Assembly: GCF_900215725.1 (NCBI RefSeq)
Contig: NZ_LT962469.1
Location: 845,365-909,364 of the forward strand
From: Ezakiella peruensis
GTDB taxonomy: Bacteria > Bacillota > Clostridia > Tissierellales > Peptoniphilaceae
Direction of reading: 5' to 3'
Length of the DNA: 64,000 nt
Shown: piece after piece, positions 46,660-55,242 of the stretch
Layout of the letters: the number at the start of each line of letters is the position of its first letter
Position numbering within the stretch: the stretch's first letter is position 1
Notes under the pieces: generated by a model
Told to the model about the DNA's origin: nothing
The model's input: only the letters and a program-made list of their open reading frames with translations
The model's database searches: none
Program-made: the position numbers and the translations under genes

Positions 46660-47697
46660 TTATAGGCCAGATAAAACCTCAGTCCAAATCCTGTCATAAA
46701 GCTCAATAACTTCAGTAGGGTCTGTAAATACTTCTGTGTTTTTTAAATCTTCTTCTGGAGGATATAGGGCCGGGTTATTTTTAATTTCATCTGGCAGCAT
46801 CTCTTTTGCTTCTGATGAAATTGTTGAATATTGAAGATACTCTGCATTTCTAGCTTGAATATCCGGTCTTAATAAAAAGTTTATAAACTCGTGAGCAAGC
46901 TCTGGATTTTGAGAACTCTTTGGAATTGCCATCAAGTCTATCCATAGATTAGTCCCCTCTTTTGGTAGAGCGTATTTAAAATCATCATTGAGTGATGTTA
47001 TAATTCCAGCATCGCCTGAGTATACAACGCCAATATTGGCATCTTCTGCAACTAATATATCTTTTATTTCATCGCCTAGGTATCCATATATTAATGGCTT
47101 TTGCTTGATAAGCTCTGCTTTTGCTGCTTCAAGTTCATCGGGGTTTTGGGTGTTCATACTATAGCCGAGTTTTTTTAAGGCAACCATTAAAACATCTCTT
47201 TGAGAATAATAAAGGACAACATCTCTTTCATATTTTTCGTCCCATAGGTCAGCCCATTCGTCAATCCCTTCAGGATATTTTTCAGCGTTATAGACAATGC
47301 CAACAGTTCCTGCCATATATGGAAGTGAAAAGTCGTTATTTGGATCAAAATCTCTATTCAAATAGTATTCATCAATATACTTGTAATTTTCAATTTTTTC
47401 CTTATCAAGTTTTTGAACCAGGTCATGACTTACAAGGCGCTCAAGCATATAGTCTGATGGAAAAATTACATCATAAGCCTGCTTTGATGTTTTTATCTTT
47501 ACAAAAAGGTCCTCATTTGAAGCGTATTCTTCATAAATAACCTTGCAATCAAACTCTTCCTCAAAGTCTTTTATAACATCCATATCCATATAATCTCCAA
47601 CATTAAAAACATATAGTTTTTCTTTAGAAGACGAGCATCCGCTTAAGACAAATAAAGTTAATAATGCAATTAAAATTACTCTTAATGTTCTTTTCAA
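46660..47697 (-). CDS. potD: Spermidine/putrescine-binding lipoprotein (second paralogue)
   Basis: Extracellular polyamine receptor of the PotABCD importer. 345 aa. Lipoprotein signal peptide with lipobox LSGC (Cys about 21), then the PotD fold: LYVFNVGDYMDMDVIKDFEEEF, FPSDYMLERLV, YMAGTVGIVYN, NIGVVYSGDAG and PELAHEFINFLLRP. The start appears to be TTG 47697 after GGGGGG. It is clearly paralogous to the preceding gene; both are full length with intact lipoboxes. A terminator follows. Confidence 0.93.
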   Translation of the reverse strand: MKRTLRVILIALLTLFVLSGCSSSKEKLYVFNVGDYMDMDVIKDFEEEFDCKVIYEEYASNEDLFVKIKTSKQAYDVIFPSDYMLERLVSHDLVQKLDKEKIENYKYIDEYYLNRDFDPNNDFSLPYMAGTVGIVYNAEKYPEGIDEWADLWDEKYERDVVLYYSQRDVLMVALKKLGYSMNTQNPDELEAAKAELIKQKPLIYGYLGDEIKDILVAEDANIGVVYSGDAGIITSLNDDFKYALPKEGTNLWIDLMAIPKSSQNPELAHEFINFLLRPDIQARNAEYLQYSTISSEAKEMLPDEIKNNPALYPPEEDLKNTEVFTDPTEVIELYDRIWTEVLSGL

Positions 47698-47725
47698 TTT
47701 ACCCCCCTTTTTTATATATGACTCT

Positions 47726-48787
47726 TTATAAGCCAGAAGTTATTTCTGTCCATATTTGGTCGTATATCTTGTTAAATTTACTCATATCCTTGTAAACAGT
47801 GAGCCTCTTTAGCTCCTCTTCTGATGGATATAAGTCATAAGCTAAAATCTCTTTTGGTAGCTTGTTCTTGACACTGTCAATAGGTGTGTTGTACATAAGG
47901 TATTCTGTATTTTGAAGTGCGTTTTCTTCCTCAAGCATAAAGTCAATAAATTTTTCTGCTGTTTCCTTGTGCTCAGCATTTTTAGGTATTGCCATAAAGT
48001 CAATTGCCATATTAGAGCCTTCCTTTGGAATAACAAATTTAAATTTGTTATTCTGACTCATAATTATCCCAGCATCACCAGAATAAACAACGCCTATACC
48101 AGCATCCTCGTTTACAAGAACGTCCTTGATTTCATCACCTAAATAGGCATAGTTGATTTCTTTTTGCTTCAAGAGCTCTTCCTCTGCTTCTTTTAGCTCT
48201 GAAATATTATCAGTGTTAATAGAATAGCCCAGCTTTTTTAAGGCGATTGTCAAGACATCCCTTTGAGCATTGTATAAAACCATATCCTTATCATATTTTT
48301 CATTCCACAAGTCTGCCCATGCATGCAGGCCCTCCGGATATTTTTCTGAATTATATATAATACCTACTGTTTGCCACAGATACGGTACACCATAGTCCCC
48401 ATTTGGATTGCACTCTTGCTTTATAAAGGTTGGATTTACAGTCTTTAGATTCTTAATATTGTTTTTATTTATCTTTTGTATTAAATCCTCTTTTATTAGT
48501 CGTTCAAGCATATAATCAGATGGAATTATAAGATCAATTTGCTCATTGGAATTTTTTAACTTTACAAACAAGTCTTCATTTGTAACATATTCATTATAAA
48601 TAACTCTTATGCCTTCTTGGTCTTCAAATTTTTCTATAAGTGCGGGATCCATATAGTCCCCCCAGTTATAAATTACCAATTCTTTTTCATCTTGACCTTG
48701 GTCTTGCTCTTGGCAAGCCAGTAAAAATGAAGAAGTAATTATAACTATAATCATTAAAATAATATTAATTTTTCTTAGCTTTTCCAA
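47726..48787 (-). CDS. potD: Spermidine/putrescine-binding lipoprotein (first paralogue)
   Basis: 353 aa, same family and domain order as its downstream neighbour: signal peptide with lipobox LLAC (Cys about 25), LVIYNWGDYMDPALIEKFE (the aromatic ligand-binding Trp in YNWGDY is kept here, whereas the downstream paralogue has FNVGDY), IPSDYMLERLI and GIGVVYSGDAG. The start overlaps the end of potC by 23 bases. The W-to-V difference at this position may change ligand preference between the two (inference). Confidence 0.94.
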   Translation of the reverse strand: MEKLRKINIILMIIVIITSSFLLACQEQDQGQDEKELVIYNWGDYMDPALIEKFEDQEGIRVIYNEYVTNEDLFVKLKNSNEQIDLIIPSDYMLERLIKEDLIQKINKNNIKNLKTVNPTFIKQECNPNGDYGVPYLWQTVGIIYNSEKYPEGLHAWADLWNEKYDKDMVLYNAQRDVLTIALKKLGYSINTDNISELKEAEEELLKQKEINYAYLGDEIKDVLVNEDAGIGVVYSGDAGIIMSQNNKFKFVIPKEGSNMAIDFMAIPKNAEHKETAEKFIDFMLEEENALQNTEYLMYNTPIDSVKNKLPKEILAYDLYPSEEELKRLTVYKDMSKFNKIYDQIWTEITSGL

Positions 48788-49562
48788 GTTGGTTTTCTTT
48801 CTCCTTTTTATTTCTTAAATTTATAACCACTACAAGTGAAACCATAATGACAAACATAAGGGCTGACAAGGCATTAATAACTGGATTAATTCCGCGTCTA
48901 GCCATTGACCATACGGTTATAGAAATGTTTTGGATTCCGTTGCCTGTAGTGAAAAAACTTACAACGAAATCGTCAATTGAAAGTGTAAATGCCATCAAAG
49001 CCCCACTCAAAATGCCAGGTTTAATTTCCGGCAAAAGCACTTTAAAGAAAGCCTGTCTCCTATTGGCGCCCAAGTCAAGAGCAGCCTCGTATAAATTTGG
49101 GTCCATGCTGTAAAGCCTTGGCATTACATTAAATAGTACATAAGGGGTTAGAAAGGCAACATGGCTAAGAATAATAGTTACATATCCAAATCTAATCCTT
49201 AAGAAATTGTAAAGGGCAACTAAACTAACTGCAATAACTATATCTGGATTTAATATTGGCAAATAGTTTATATCTAGCATTATGCTCTTAAATTTTCCCT
49301 TTGAGCTATATAAACCTATTGCACCAACAGTACCAATTACAGTAGATATTGCAGTGGAAACTATGCCAATAAAAAATGTATTGTAAAAACTCATCAGCAC
49401 TTGCCTGTTTTGGAATAGTTCCTTGTACCATCTAAGGCTAAATCCACCCCAGACAACGCGAGATTTGGTGGCATTAAACGAGTATACAATAAGGACAATA
49501 ATTGGCATATAGAAAAAGAAATAGATTAGGTAGGTATAAAATTTCTTTAAAAAGTTTTTCAT
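48765..49562 (-). CDS. potC: Spermidine/putrescine ABC transporter permease PotC
   Basis: 265-aa inner membrane permease with about six TM helices. The cytoplasmic coupling loop EAALDLGANRRQAFFKVLLPEIKPG is the EAA motif (EAA-x3-G-x9-I/LP). The N-terminal segment YFFFYMPIIVLIVYSFNATKS is typical of PotC. ATG overlaps the potB stop by 1 base (TAATG). Confidence 0.95.
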   Translation of the reverse strand: MKNFLKKFYTYLIYFFFYMPIIVLIVYSFNATKSRVVWGGFSLRWYKELFQNRQVLMSFYNTFFIGIVSTAISTVIGTVGAIGLYSSKGKFKSIMLDINYLPILNPDIVIAVSLVALYNFLRIRFGYVTIILSHVAFLTPYVLFNVMPRLYSMDPNLYEAALDLGANRRQAFFKVLLPEIKPGILSGALMAFTLSIDDFVVSFFTTGNGIQNISITVWSMARRGINPVINALSALMFVIMVSLVVVINLRNKKEKENQLGKAKKN

Positions 49563-50386
49563 TAGATTATACCTCCTTCAAGCTTATTTTCAGTTTTCTT
49601 ATTATCCGATAGCTTGATTAAGATCCAAATAATAATCATAAGAACAATGCTTATGGCCGAACCAAAATTCCAATCTCCAGTAAATCTGAATTGTTGTTCG
49701 ATTATATTACCAATCAAGTTAAAGTTGTTTCCACCTAACAATTGGGATATAACAAATGTTGAAACTGCAGGTATAAAAGTCATGGTTATACCTGTTAAGA
49801 CTCCACTTTTGGTCAATGGAAAAATAACCTTTCTAAAGACCTGTCCCTTGCTTGCACCCAGGTCATAGCCCGCTTCTATTAAGGAAGGGTCTAGTTTGGT
49901 AATAGCAGTAAAAATAGGCAGAATCATAAAAGGTAAAAAGTTATATATCATACCAATCATAATTGCAAAGTCATTATACATTAGCTCCATCTTTGCAAGG
50001 CCAAGGCTTTCCAAAAATTTATTTATAATTCCATTTCTTCCCAAAAGGGTTATCCAAGCATAGGTCCTTAGCAAAAAGTTCATCCACATTGGGATCATTA
50101 CAAATAAAATATAATTTTCCTTGTTTGGAGACTCAGCAATAAAATATGAAAATGGATAGCCAATTATCAAGCATATTAGAGTTGAATAAAAAGCAAGTTT
50201 CAAACTCCGCCAAAGGATATTTAAATAAATTGGCTCAAAAAATCTCTTGAAGTTAGAGAGTGAAAAACTTGTCACTCCATTGTCTGTAACTGTAAAGCCC
50301 AGATATAAAATCAAAATTACAGGGATTACTATAAAGAGCATTGACCAAAATGTATAAATAATTTTATTTACGTTTAGTCTTCTCAT
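49562..50386 (-). CDS. potB: Spermidine/putrescine ABC transporter permease PotB
   Basis: 274 aa, about six TM helices. EAA loop: EAGYDLGASKGQVFRKVIFPLTKSG. It has the PotB-type segment MWMNFLLRTYAWITLLGRNG. It starts 2 bases after the potA stop and overlaps potC by 1 base. Confidence 0.95.
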   Translation of the reverse strand: MRRLNVNKIIYTFWSMLFIVIPVILILYLGFTVTDNGVTSFSLSNFKRFFEPIYLNILWRSLKLAFYSTLICLIIGYPFSYFIAESPNKENYILFVMIPMWMNFLLRTYAWITLLGRNGIINKFLESLGLAKMELMYNDFAIMIGMIYNFLPFMILPIFTAITKLDPSLIEAGYDLGASKGQVFRKVIFPLTKSGVLTGITMTFIPAVSTFVISQLLGGNNFNLIGNIIEQQFRFTGDWNFGSAISIVLMIIIWILIKLSDNKKTENKLEGGII

Positions 50387-50388
50387 GG

Positions 50389-51423
50389 CTACTTCCTCAT
50401 AACATGGATATTTTCTGGTTCAACATCTAGCGAAACTGTAGAATCTTCACTGCTCGATAGGGTTGACTTAACCTTCCATATTTCACCATCAACATTTACG
50501 AGTATTTCATAGTGGACGCCCTTGAAGATTTCATTTTCAACGACGCCTTTTATTTTGCCATTATCGGTTTTTGAAATAATAATATCTTCTGGACGCAGGA
50601 CAACATCAACTTTTTCTCCTGGTGTAAAGCCCTTGTCTACACATTTAAAAGTATGGCCTGCAAAAGTAACGCTGTAGTCGCCATTATAAGTTGCCTCTAA
50701 GATATTGCTTTCGCCAATAAAGTCTGCAACAAAAGCATTGGCAGGCTCATTATAAATGTCTATAGGCTTGCCAAGTTGTTCGATTTTTCCATCGTTCATA
50801 ACTACAATACGATCGCTCATAGATAGGGCTTCTTCTTGGTCATGGGTAACGAAAACAAAGGTGATGCCAAGTTCCCATTGCATATTAATAAGTTCAGTCT
50901 GCATGCCTTTTCTCAATTTATTATCAAGGGCACCCAGAGGTTCGTCTAAAAGTAAGATTTTTGGTTCATTAACCAGAGCTCTGGCTATAGCAATTCTTTG
51001 TTGTTGACCTCCTGAAAGTGATGTAACTGCCCTCTTCTCGTAACCAGATAAGTTTACTAAGTCAAGCATTCTTGAAACTTTTTTCTTGATAGTTGCCTCA
51101 TCAACTTTTTTAAGTCTCAAACCAAAGGCTATATTTTCAAAAACGTCTAAGTGTGGAAATAGTGCATACTTTTGGAAAACAGTATTTACTTTTCTTTCAT
51201 TAGGTTTTAACTGAGTTATGTCTCTACCTTCAAAGAGGATTTGACCAGAGTCTGGTTGAATAAAACCACCAATCATGCGTAAAGTTGTGGTTTTACCGCA
51301 ACCTGATGGTCCCAAGAGTGTAATAAACTCCCCTTCTCTGATGTCCAAATTTAAATCATCGAGTACGATTTGTCCATCGTATTCCTTATGAATATTTTGT
51401 AAACTTAAAAATTTTTCAGACAT
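50389..51423 (-). CDS. potA: Spermidine/putrescine ABC transporter ATP-binding protein PotA
   Basis: ATPase of the polyamine importer. 344 aa: Walker [10 protein letters not shown] (38-46), Q-loop [13 protein letters not shown], signature [15 protein letters not shown], Walker [13 protein letters not shown]-loop [14 protein letters not shown], then a C-terminal TOBE-type regulatory domain (about 240-344). The order potA-B-C-D is the classical one. A GGAAGTGA ribosome site precedes the ATG; a TATAAT at 51471-51466 is the likely -10. Confidence 0.97.
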   Translation of the reverse strand: MSEKFLSLQNIHKEYDGQIVLDDLNLDIREGEFITLLGPSGCGKTTTLRMIGGFIQPDSGQILFEGRDITQLKPNERKVNTVFQKYALFPHLDVFENIAFGLRLKKVDEATIKKKVSRMLDLVNLSGYEKRAVTSLSGGQQQRIAIARALVNEPKILLLDEPLGALDNKLRKGMQTELINMQWELGITFVFVTHDQEEALSMSDRIVVMNDGKIEQLGKPIDIYNEPANAFVADFIGESNILEATYNGDYSVTFAGHTFKCVDKGFTPGEKVDVVLRPEDIIISKTDNGKIKGVVENEIFKGVHYEILVNVDGEIWKVKSTLSSSEDSTVSLDVEPENIHVMRK

Positions 51424-51465
51424 TTCATCACTTCCTTTTTTATAAAAATTATCATTAAAGTTTTA

Positions 51466-51488
51466 ATTATAAAGATATTTGGTATAAT
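51466..51488. promoter_or_regulatory. Overlapping divergent promoters potA / glutaredoxin-like gene
   Basis: Plus strand: TGGTATAAT (extended -10, 51480-51488) for the glutaredoxin-like gene. Minus strand: TATAAT at 51471-51466 for the pot operon. The two -10 boxes are 11 bases apart, so the polymerases would compete. Neither has a good -35. Confidence 0.55.
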
Positions 51489-51510
51489 AAACCCTAGGAG
51501 GTAGATATTG

Positions 51511-51804
51511 ATGGCAAAAATACAAAAGAAAGTTGTTTTTGGATCTTCCATGTGTCCTGATTGTGCCCCTTTCAAAGAAAAACTTGAAGAATCTGGCATC
51601 AGATTTTTATACATGGATATCACATCGTCACTAGGGTATTTAAAAAAGTTTTTGGCTGTAAGAGAAAATTGCAAGGAATTTAATCCTATAATTGAATCTG
51701 GCAAAATCGGCATACCCTGCTTGGTTATCGGTGATAATGAAAGGCTTATCTTTGACCAAGTTGAACTCGAAAATTTTATTGCCGACGAATTAGCCAAAAA
51801 TTAA
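51511..51804 (+). CDS. Glutaredoxin-like thiol-disulfide protein
   Basis: 97-aa thioredoxin-fold protein with a CPDC active site (C15 and C18 in SSMCPDCAPF), IRFLYMDIT after the first helix, and GIPCLVIGD holding the cis-proline loop. Length and arrangement fit small glutaredoxin-like proteins of anaerobes; electron donor and target unknown. ATG 51511 has AGGAGGT 7 bases upstream. Monocistronic between its own promoter and terminator. Confidence 0.85.
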   Translation: MAKIQKKVVFGSSMCPDCAPFKEKLEESGIRFLYMDITSSLGYLKKFLAVRENCKEFNPIIESGKIGIPCLVIGDNERLIFDQVELENFIADELAKN

Positions 51805-51810
51805 ATCCAT

Positions 51811-51832
51811 AGACCCGAAAGGGTCTTTTTTA
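51811..51832 (+). terminator. Intrinsic terminator of the glutaredoxin-like gene
   Basis: Stem AGACCC/GGGTCT with a GAAA tetraloop, followed by TTTTTT, 7 bases past the stop. A second, weaker hairpin (TTGCAGA/TCTGCAA) lies between it and the thiI end. Confidence 0.92.
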
Positions 51833-51867
51833 TTGCAGATAATCCTATTTTCTGCAAGCAATAAATT

Positions 51868-53025
51868 TTATTTAATTAAGTGTTCTTCCCTGCTCTTATA
51901 AATTTCATCTTCAAGGCTTGCAAAATCAATTTTCGCTTCCTCTGCCAAAACTTGGTCCAAAGTTGGATTTGTCTTTGGATGCTTGGCAACAAAAACTGTA
52001 CAACAATCCTCGTAGGGAAGAATTGAAGTTTCATAGGTCCCGTATTGTCTTGCTAATTCCACTATTTCGTTTTTGTCAAAGCATATAAGCGGTCTTAGTA
52101 TCATTAAATCTGTAACAGGATCAACAACGCTCATGCCAGAGAGAGTTTGACTGGCAACTTGACCTAGATTTTCTCCCGTTACAAGTGCAGACCTATCGAG
52201 GTCCTTGCAAAGTCTTGTAGCAAGCCTAATCATAGACCTGCGTTGCAAAATCGTAGTAAATCTTATATCGCAATTCTTAGTTATCTCCTCTTGAATCTTA
52301 ACTAGATTAAAGGAAAACAACATGGCATGTGGCTGATATTTTGAAGATAAAATCGCTAGATCTTTTGTCTTGTCAAAAGATTTAGCGCTTGTGAATGGAT
52401 AAGAGTGAAAGTGTATAAAGTCACAAGATAAGCCACGCTTCATCGCAAGTATTGACGCAACTGGAGAATCTATACCACCAGACAAAAGCGACAAGGCTCT
52501 TCCATTTGATCCAACGGGCATACCGCCCATGGCTTTTATACGATTGCCAGATACAAAGGCGTTTTTTCTAATATCAACCCTTATAATTATATCTTGATTG
52601 TTTACATCTACTTTTAAATCCTTATAATGTTTTAGGATATGACCTCCAACCAGTCTTGAAATTTCAGGACTCTTTAGGGGGAATTTTTTATCTGCCCTTT
52701 TGGTCTCAACTTTAAAAGTTTTGACAACTGAGTTATCCCTTTCGTAATCCATAGCTGCAATAGCAGTTTCATAAATAGAATCCATATCTTGGTCAGTTTC
52801 AAACTGCAAAGAAATATAGGAAATTCCAAAGATTGGTTTTAAAAGTTCAATGGCTTTTTCATATTCTTCTGTGTATATATAAATCTTAGATTGGTCTTTT
52901 TTGAGTGAAATATCCAAATCTTTTAAAGCTGTTTTGATGTTTTTTATTAGGATATTTTCAAAGTATGGCCTGTTTTCTTTTTTTAGAGCAATCTCACCAT
53001 AACTTAAAGATATGCATTTTCTCAT
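51868..53025 (-). CDS. thiI: tRNA 4-thiouridine sulfurtransferase ThiI
   Basis: Adenylates U8 of tRNA and transfers sulfur to make 4-thiouridine. 385 aa: ferredoxin-like N-terminus and THUMP domain (about 60-165), then the PP-loop ATPase (LLSGGIDSPVASILAMKRG). No C-terminal rhodanese domain is present, so sulfur must come directly from a desulfurase. The partner NifS-like enzyme is encoded immediately upstream with a 4-base overlap, the arrangement known from Firmicutes. Confidence 0.97.
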   Translation of the reverse strand: MRKCISLSYGEIALKKENRPYFENILIKNIKTALKDLDISLKKDQSKIYIYTEEYEKAIELLKPIFGISYISLQFETDQDMDSIYETAIAAMDYERDNSVVKTFKVETKRADKKFPLKSPEISRLVGGHILKHYKDLKVDVNNQDIIIRVDIRKNAFVSGNRIKAMGGMPVGSNGRALSLLSGGIDSPVASILAMKRGLSCDFIHFHSYPFTSAKSFDKTKDLAILSSKYQPHAMLFSFNLVKIQEEITKNCDIRFTTILQRRSMIRLATRLCKDLDRSALVTGENLGQVASQTLSGMSVVDPVTDLMILRPLICFDKNEIVELARQYGTYETSILPYEDCCTVFVAKHPKTNPTLDQVLAEEAKIDFASLEDEIYKSREEHLIK

Positions 53026-54143
53026 AATATTAATCTCATCCTTTCAACAGCTTCTTTTATTTTTTCACATGCAAAATCCACTTCTTCAAGAGTATTGTAA
53101 TCTGAAAATGAAAACCTAAGTGCTCCCCTGATATCTTCATCCGAAAGACCGAGAGCTAGCAGAGTCCTGGATTTTTTATGACCATTCTTGCTGCAAGCAG
53201 AACTTGTATTTACATATATTTCAGATTCTTCAAGCATGTGGACCAAGACTTCGGCCTTTATGCCCTTGAAGCTGATATTTAAAATATTAGGAACAGAATT
53301 TTCCGGTGAATTAATCCTTACTCCTGGAAAATCTTTTAAATTATCTATAAATCTTTGCTTTATAGATCCTACGTAGTCGATGTTTTTTTCTAAATTATTC
53401 ACAGCGTCAGCAAGGGCTGCATTAAGTGCAAATATGCCTCCAACATTTTCTGTTCCCGACCTCATAGAAGATTCTTGACCGCCGCCCAAAATTTGCGGAT
53501 GAATATGGGTGTCCTTCACATACAAGAGCCCAGTCCCCTTTAAGCCGTGGAATTTATGGGCACTTAGGGTAAAGCCATCACAATTTAATTCATTTAAATC
53601 TACAGGAGTCTTGCCAACAGCTTGGACTCCATCAACGAAAAATTTTATATTAGGATTTGTATTTTTAATTAGCCTGGAAATTTCCTGAACAGGATTAATG
53701 GCTCCAATTTCGTTATTTATAAACATAATTGCAACTAGTTTTGTATTATCTTTAATAGCTGACCTGACATCTTCTGGATCTATAATACCATTTTTTGCTT
53801 TTAAATAAGTAACTTCTCCACCTTCATTTTCAAAAAGCTTGGCTGACTCATATACAGCTGAGTGTTCATATTCGGAAATAATTAAATGGTCTTCTTTTTT
53901 CAAAAGCCCCTTGAAAAATAAATTGATGGACTCAGTGGCTGATGATGTAAAATATATTTCACCTTTTTTAATATTAAGTAAGTTTTTAATATTGTCTCTG
54001 GATTTTTTTAACTCAAAGAAAACCTCTTCGCCAAAGCTATGCAAGGCCGAAGGGTTTGCCCAGTATACATCACAAGATTTTAAAAATGCATCCACAGCAT
54101 TTTTCGATGGCTTTGTGGTTGCAGCGTTGTCAAAATAAATCAT
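53022..54143 (-). CDS. Cysteine desulfurase (NifS/IscS family), ThiI partner
   Basis: PLP enzyme releasing sulfur from cysteine. 373 aa. YFDNAATTKPS N-terminus, the PLP lysine in LSAHKFHGLKGTGLLYV, GGGQESSMRSGTENV, and the mobile-loop cysteine in NTSSACSKNGHKK. It overlaps thiI by 4 bases and is not near isc/suf genes, so tRNA thiolation is the likely job (inference). Upstream is TTGAAT-18-TATTAT with TGT before the -10. Confidence 0.95.
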   Translation of the reverse strand: MIYFDNAATTKPSKNAVDAFLKSCDVYWANPSALHSFGEEVFFELKKSRDNIKNLLNIKKGEIYFTSSATESINLFFKGLLKKEDHLIISEYEHSAVYESAKLFENEGGEVTYLKAKNGIIDPEDVRSAIKDNTKLVAIMFINNEIGAINPVQEISRLIKNTNPNIKFFVDGVQAVGKTPVDLNELNCDGFTLSAHKFHGLKGTGLLYVKDTHIHPQILGGGQESSMRSGTENVGGIFALNAALADAVNNLEKNIDYVGSIKQRFIDNLKDFPGVRINSPENSVPNILNISFKGIKAEVLVHMLEESEIYVNTSSACSKNGHKKSRTLLALGLSDEDIRGALRFSFSDYNTLEEVDFACEKIKEAVERMRLIL

Positions 54144-54225
54144 ATTTCACATCCTTTACACAAGATATATAATAACATAAAAAGTCTTTGAAATTCAATT
54201 GTTTTTAATATTTTTTATATTAAAT

Positions 54226-55242
54226 TTATAATTTTAAATCGCCTTCTTTTATCCAGCCAATACTCTTAAGCAAATTGCAAAGTAAAAGCGATATTATAGC
54301 TGGTAAAATAATATGGACAAGGGCAATTGACAAATAAATTTTACTTGCCACCACTCCATCAGCAGTCATAGATGTAATAGTTCCAATTTGTCCAACTAAA
54401 CCTGATGTTCCCATACCCGATCCGATTGGTATGTTGGTCATTTTAAAAACTACAGAAGAGATTGGTCCAGTAACAGCAGCGGCAACTGTAGGTGGAATCC
54501 ATATCTTCCAGTTCTTAATAATGTTTGGTATTTGAAGCATAGAAGTCCCAAGTCCTTGGCTAATTAAACCGCCGATTCCATTTTCTTTGTAGCTCATAAC
54601 TGCAAAGCCGATCATCTGTGCTGAGCAACCAGCTGTTGCAGCGCCTCCTGCTAGACCGGATAATCCAATCATCATGCATAAGGCAGCTGAGCTTATAGGA
54701 AGTGTTAATACCATGCCAACAATTACTGATACGACTATACCCATAAAAAACGGTCTCATTTCTGTGGCGAGCATTACAAGTTCGCCCAATTTGATCATGA
54801 CCTTTGAAAGTACAGGTCCAATTGTAATTGCAGCAAGTGTTCCCATAAGTATTGTGCAAATTGGCGTAACCAAAATATCAACTTTTGTTTCACCTGCCAC
54901 AAGTTTACCAACTTCAACAGCAATTATTCCCGCAAACCATGCGCCAACTGCACCACCCATTTCATTGCCTATATAGCCAGTTATTATGGATGAATAAATT
55001 ACCAGGGCAGGCGCCTTCAAGGCGTGAGCAACTGCTACTGCAATGGCAGGCCCTGTCATTAATTTCGCCGCATCCCATATAGTCGTTGATAGGATCTCAA
55101 TATTAAATTGCGTGCCTATGGTATTTAAAATTGTCCCAACCAAAAGCGAACAAAATAAACCCATAGCCATGGCACTTAAAGTATCTATAAAATATATTTT
55201 AGCTGAAATATTAACGCCTTTTTTCTTTAAAAATTTACTCAT
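54226..55242 (-). CDS. PTS-like membrane transporter subunit IIC (orphan)
   Basis: 338 aa, very hydrophobic, about 8-10 TM segments with many glycine-rich stretches (GYIGNEMGGAVGAWFAGIIAVEVGKLV, GLSGLAGGAATAGCSAQMIG, PIGSGMGTSGLVGQIGTI). This is the EIIC_2-type family annotated as PTS sugar transporter subunit IIC. No IIA, IIB or sugar enzyme gene is nearby, so PTS coupling is doubtful and the substrate unknown. The ATG overlaps the rarA end by 8 bases. Confidence 0.82.
   Translation of the reverse strand: MSKFLKKKGVNISAKIYFIDTLSAMAMGLFCSLLVGTILNTIGTQFNIEILSTTIWDAAKLMTGPAIAVAVAHALKAPALVIYSSIITGYIGNEMGGAVGAWFAGIIAVEVGKLVAGETKVDILVTPICTILMGTLAAITIGPVLSKVMIKLGELVMLATEMRPFFMGIVVSVIVGMVLTLPISSAALCMMIGLSGLAGGAATAGCSAQMIGFAVMSYKENGIGGLISQGLGTSMLQIPNIIKNWKIWIPPTVAAAVTGPISSVVFKMTNIPIGSGMGTSGLVGQIGTITSMTADGVVASKIYLSIALVHIILPAIISLLLCNLLKSIGWIKEGDLKL

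Noticed and set aside
46660-48787. Tandem potD genes as one frameshifted gene
   Set aside because: Each has its own signal peptide, lipobox, full fold and stop codon.
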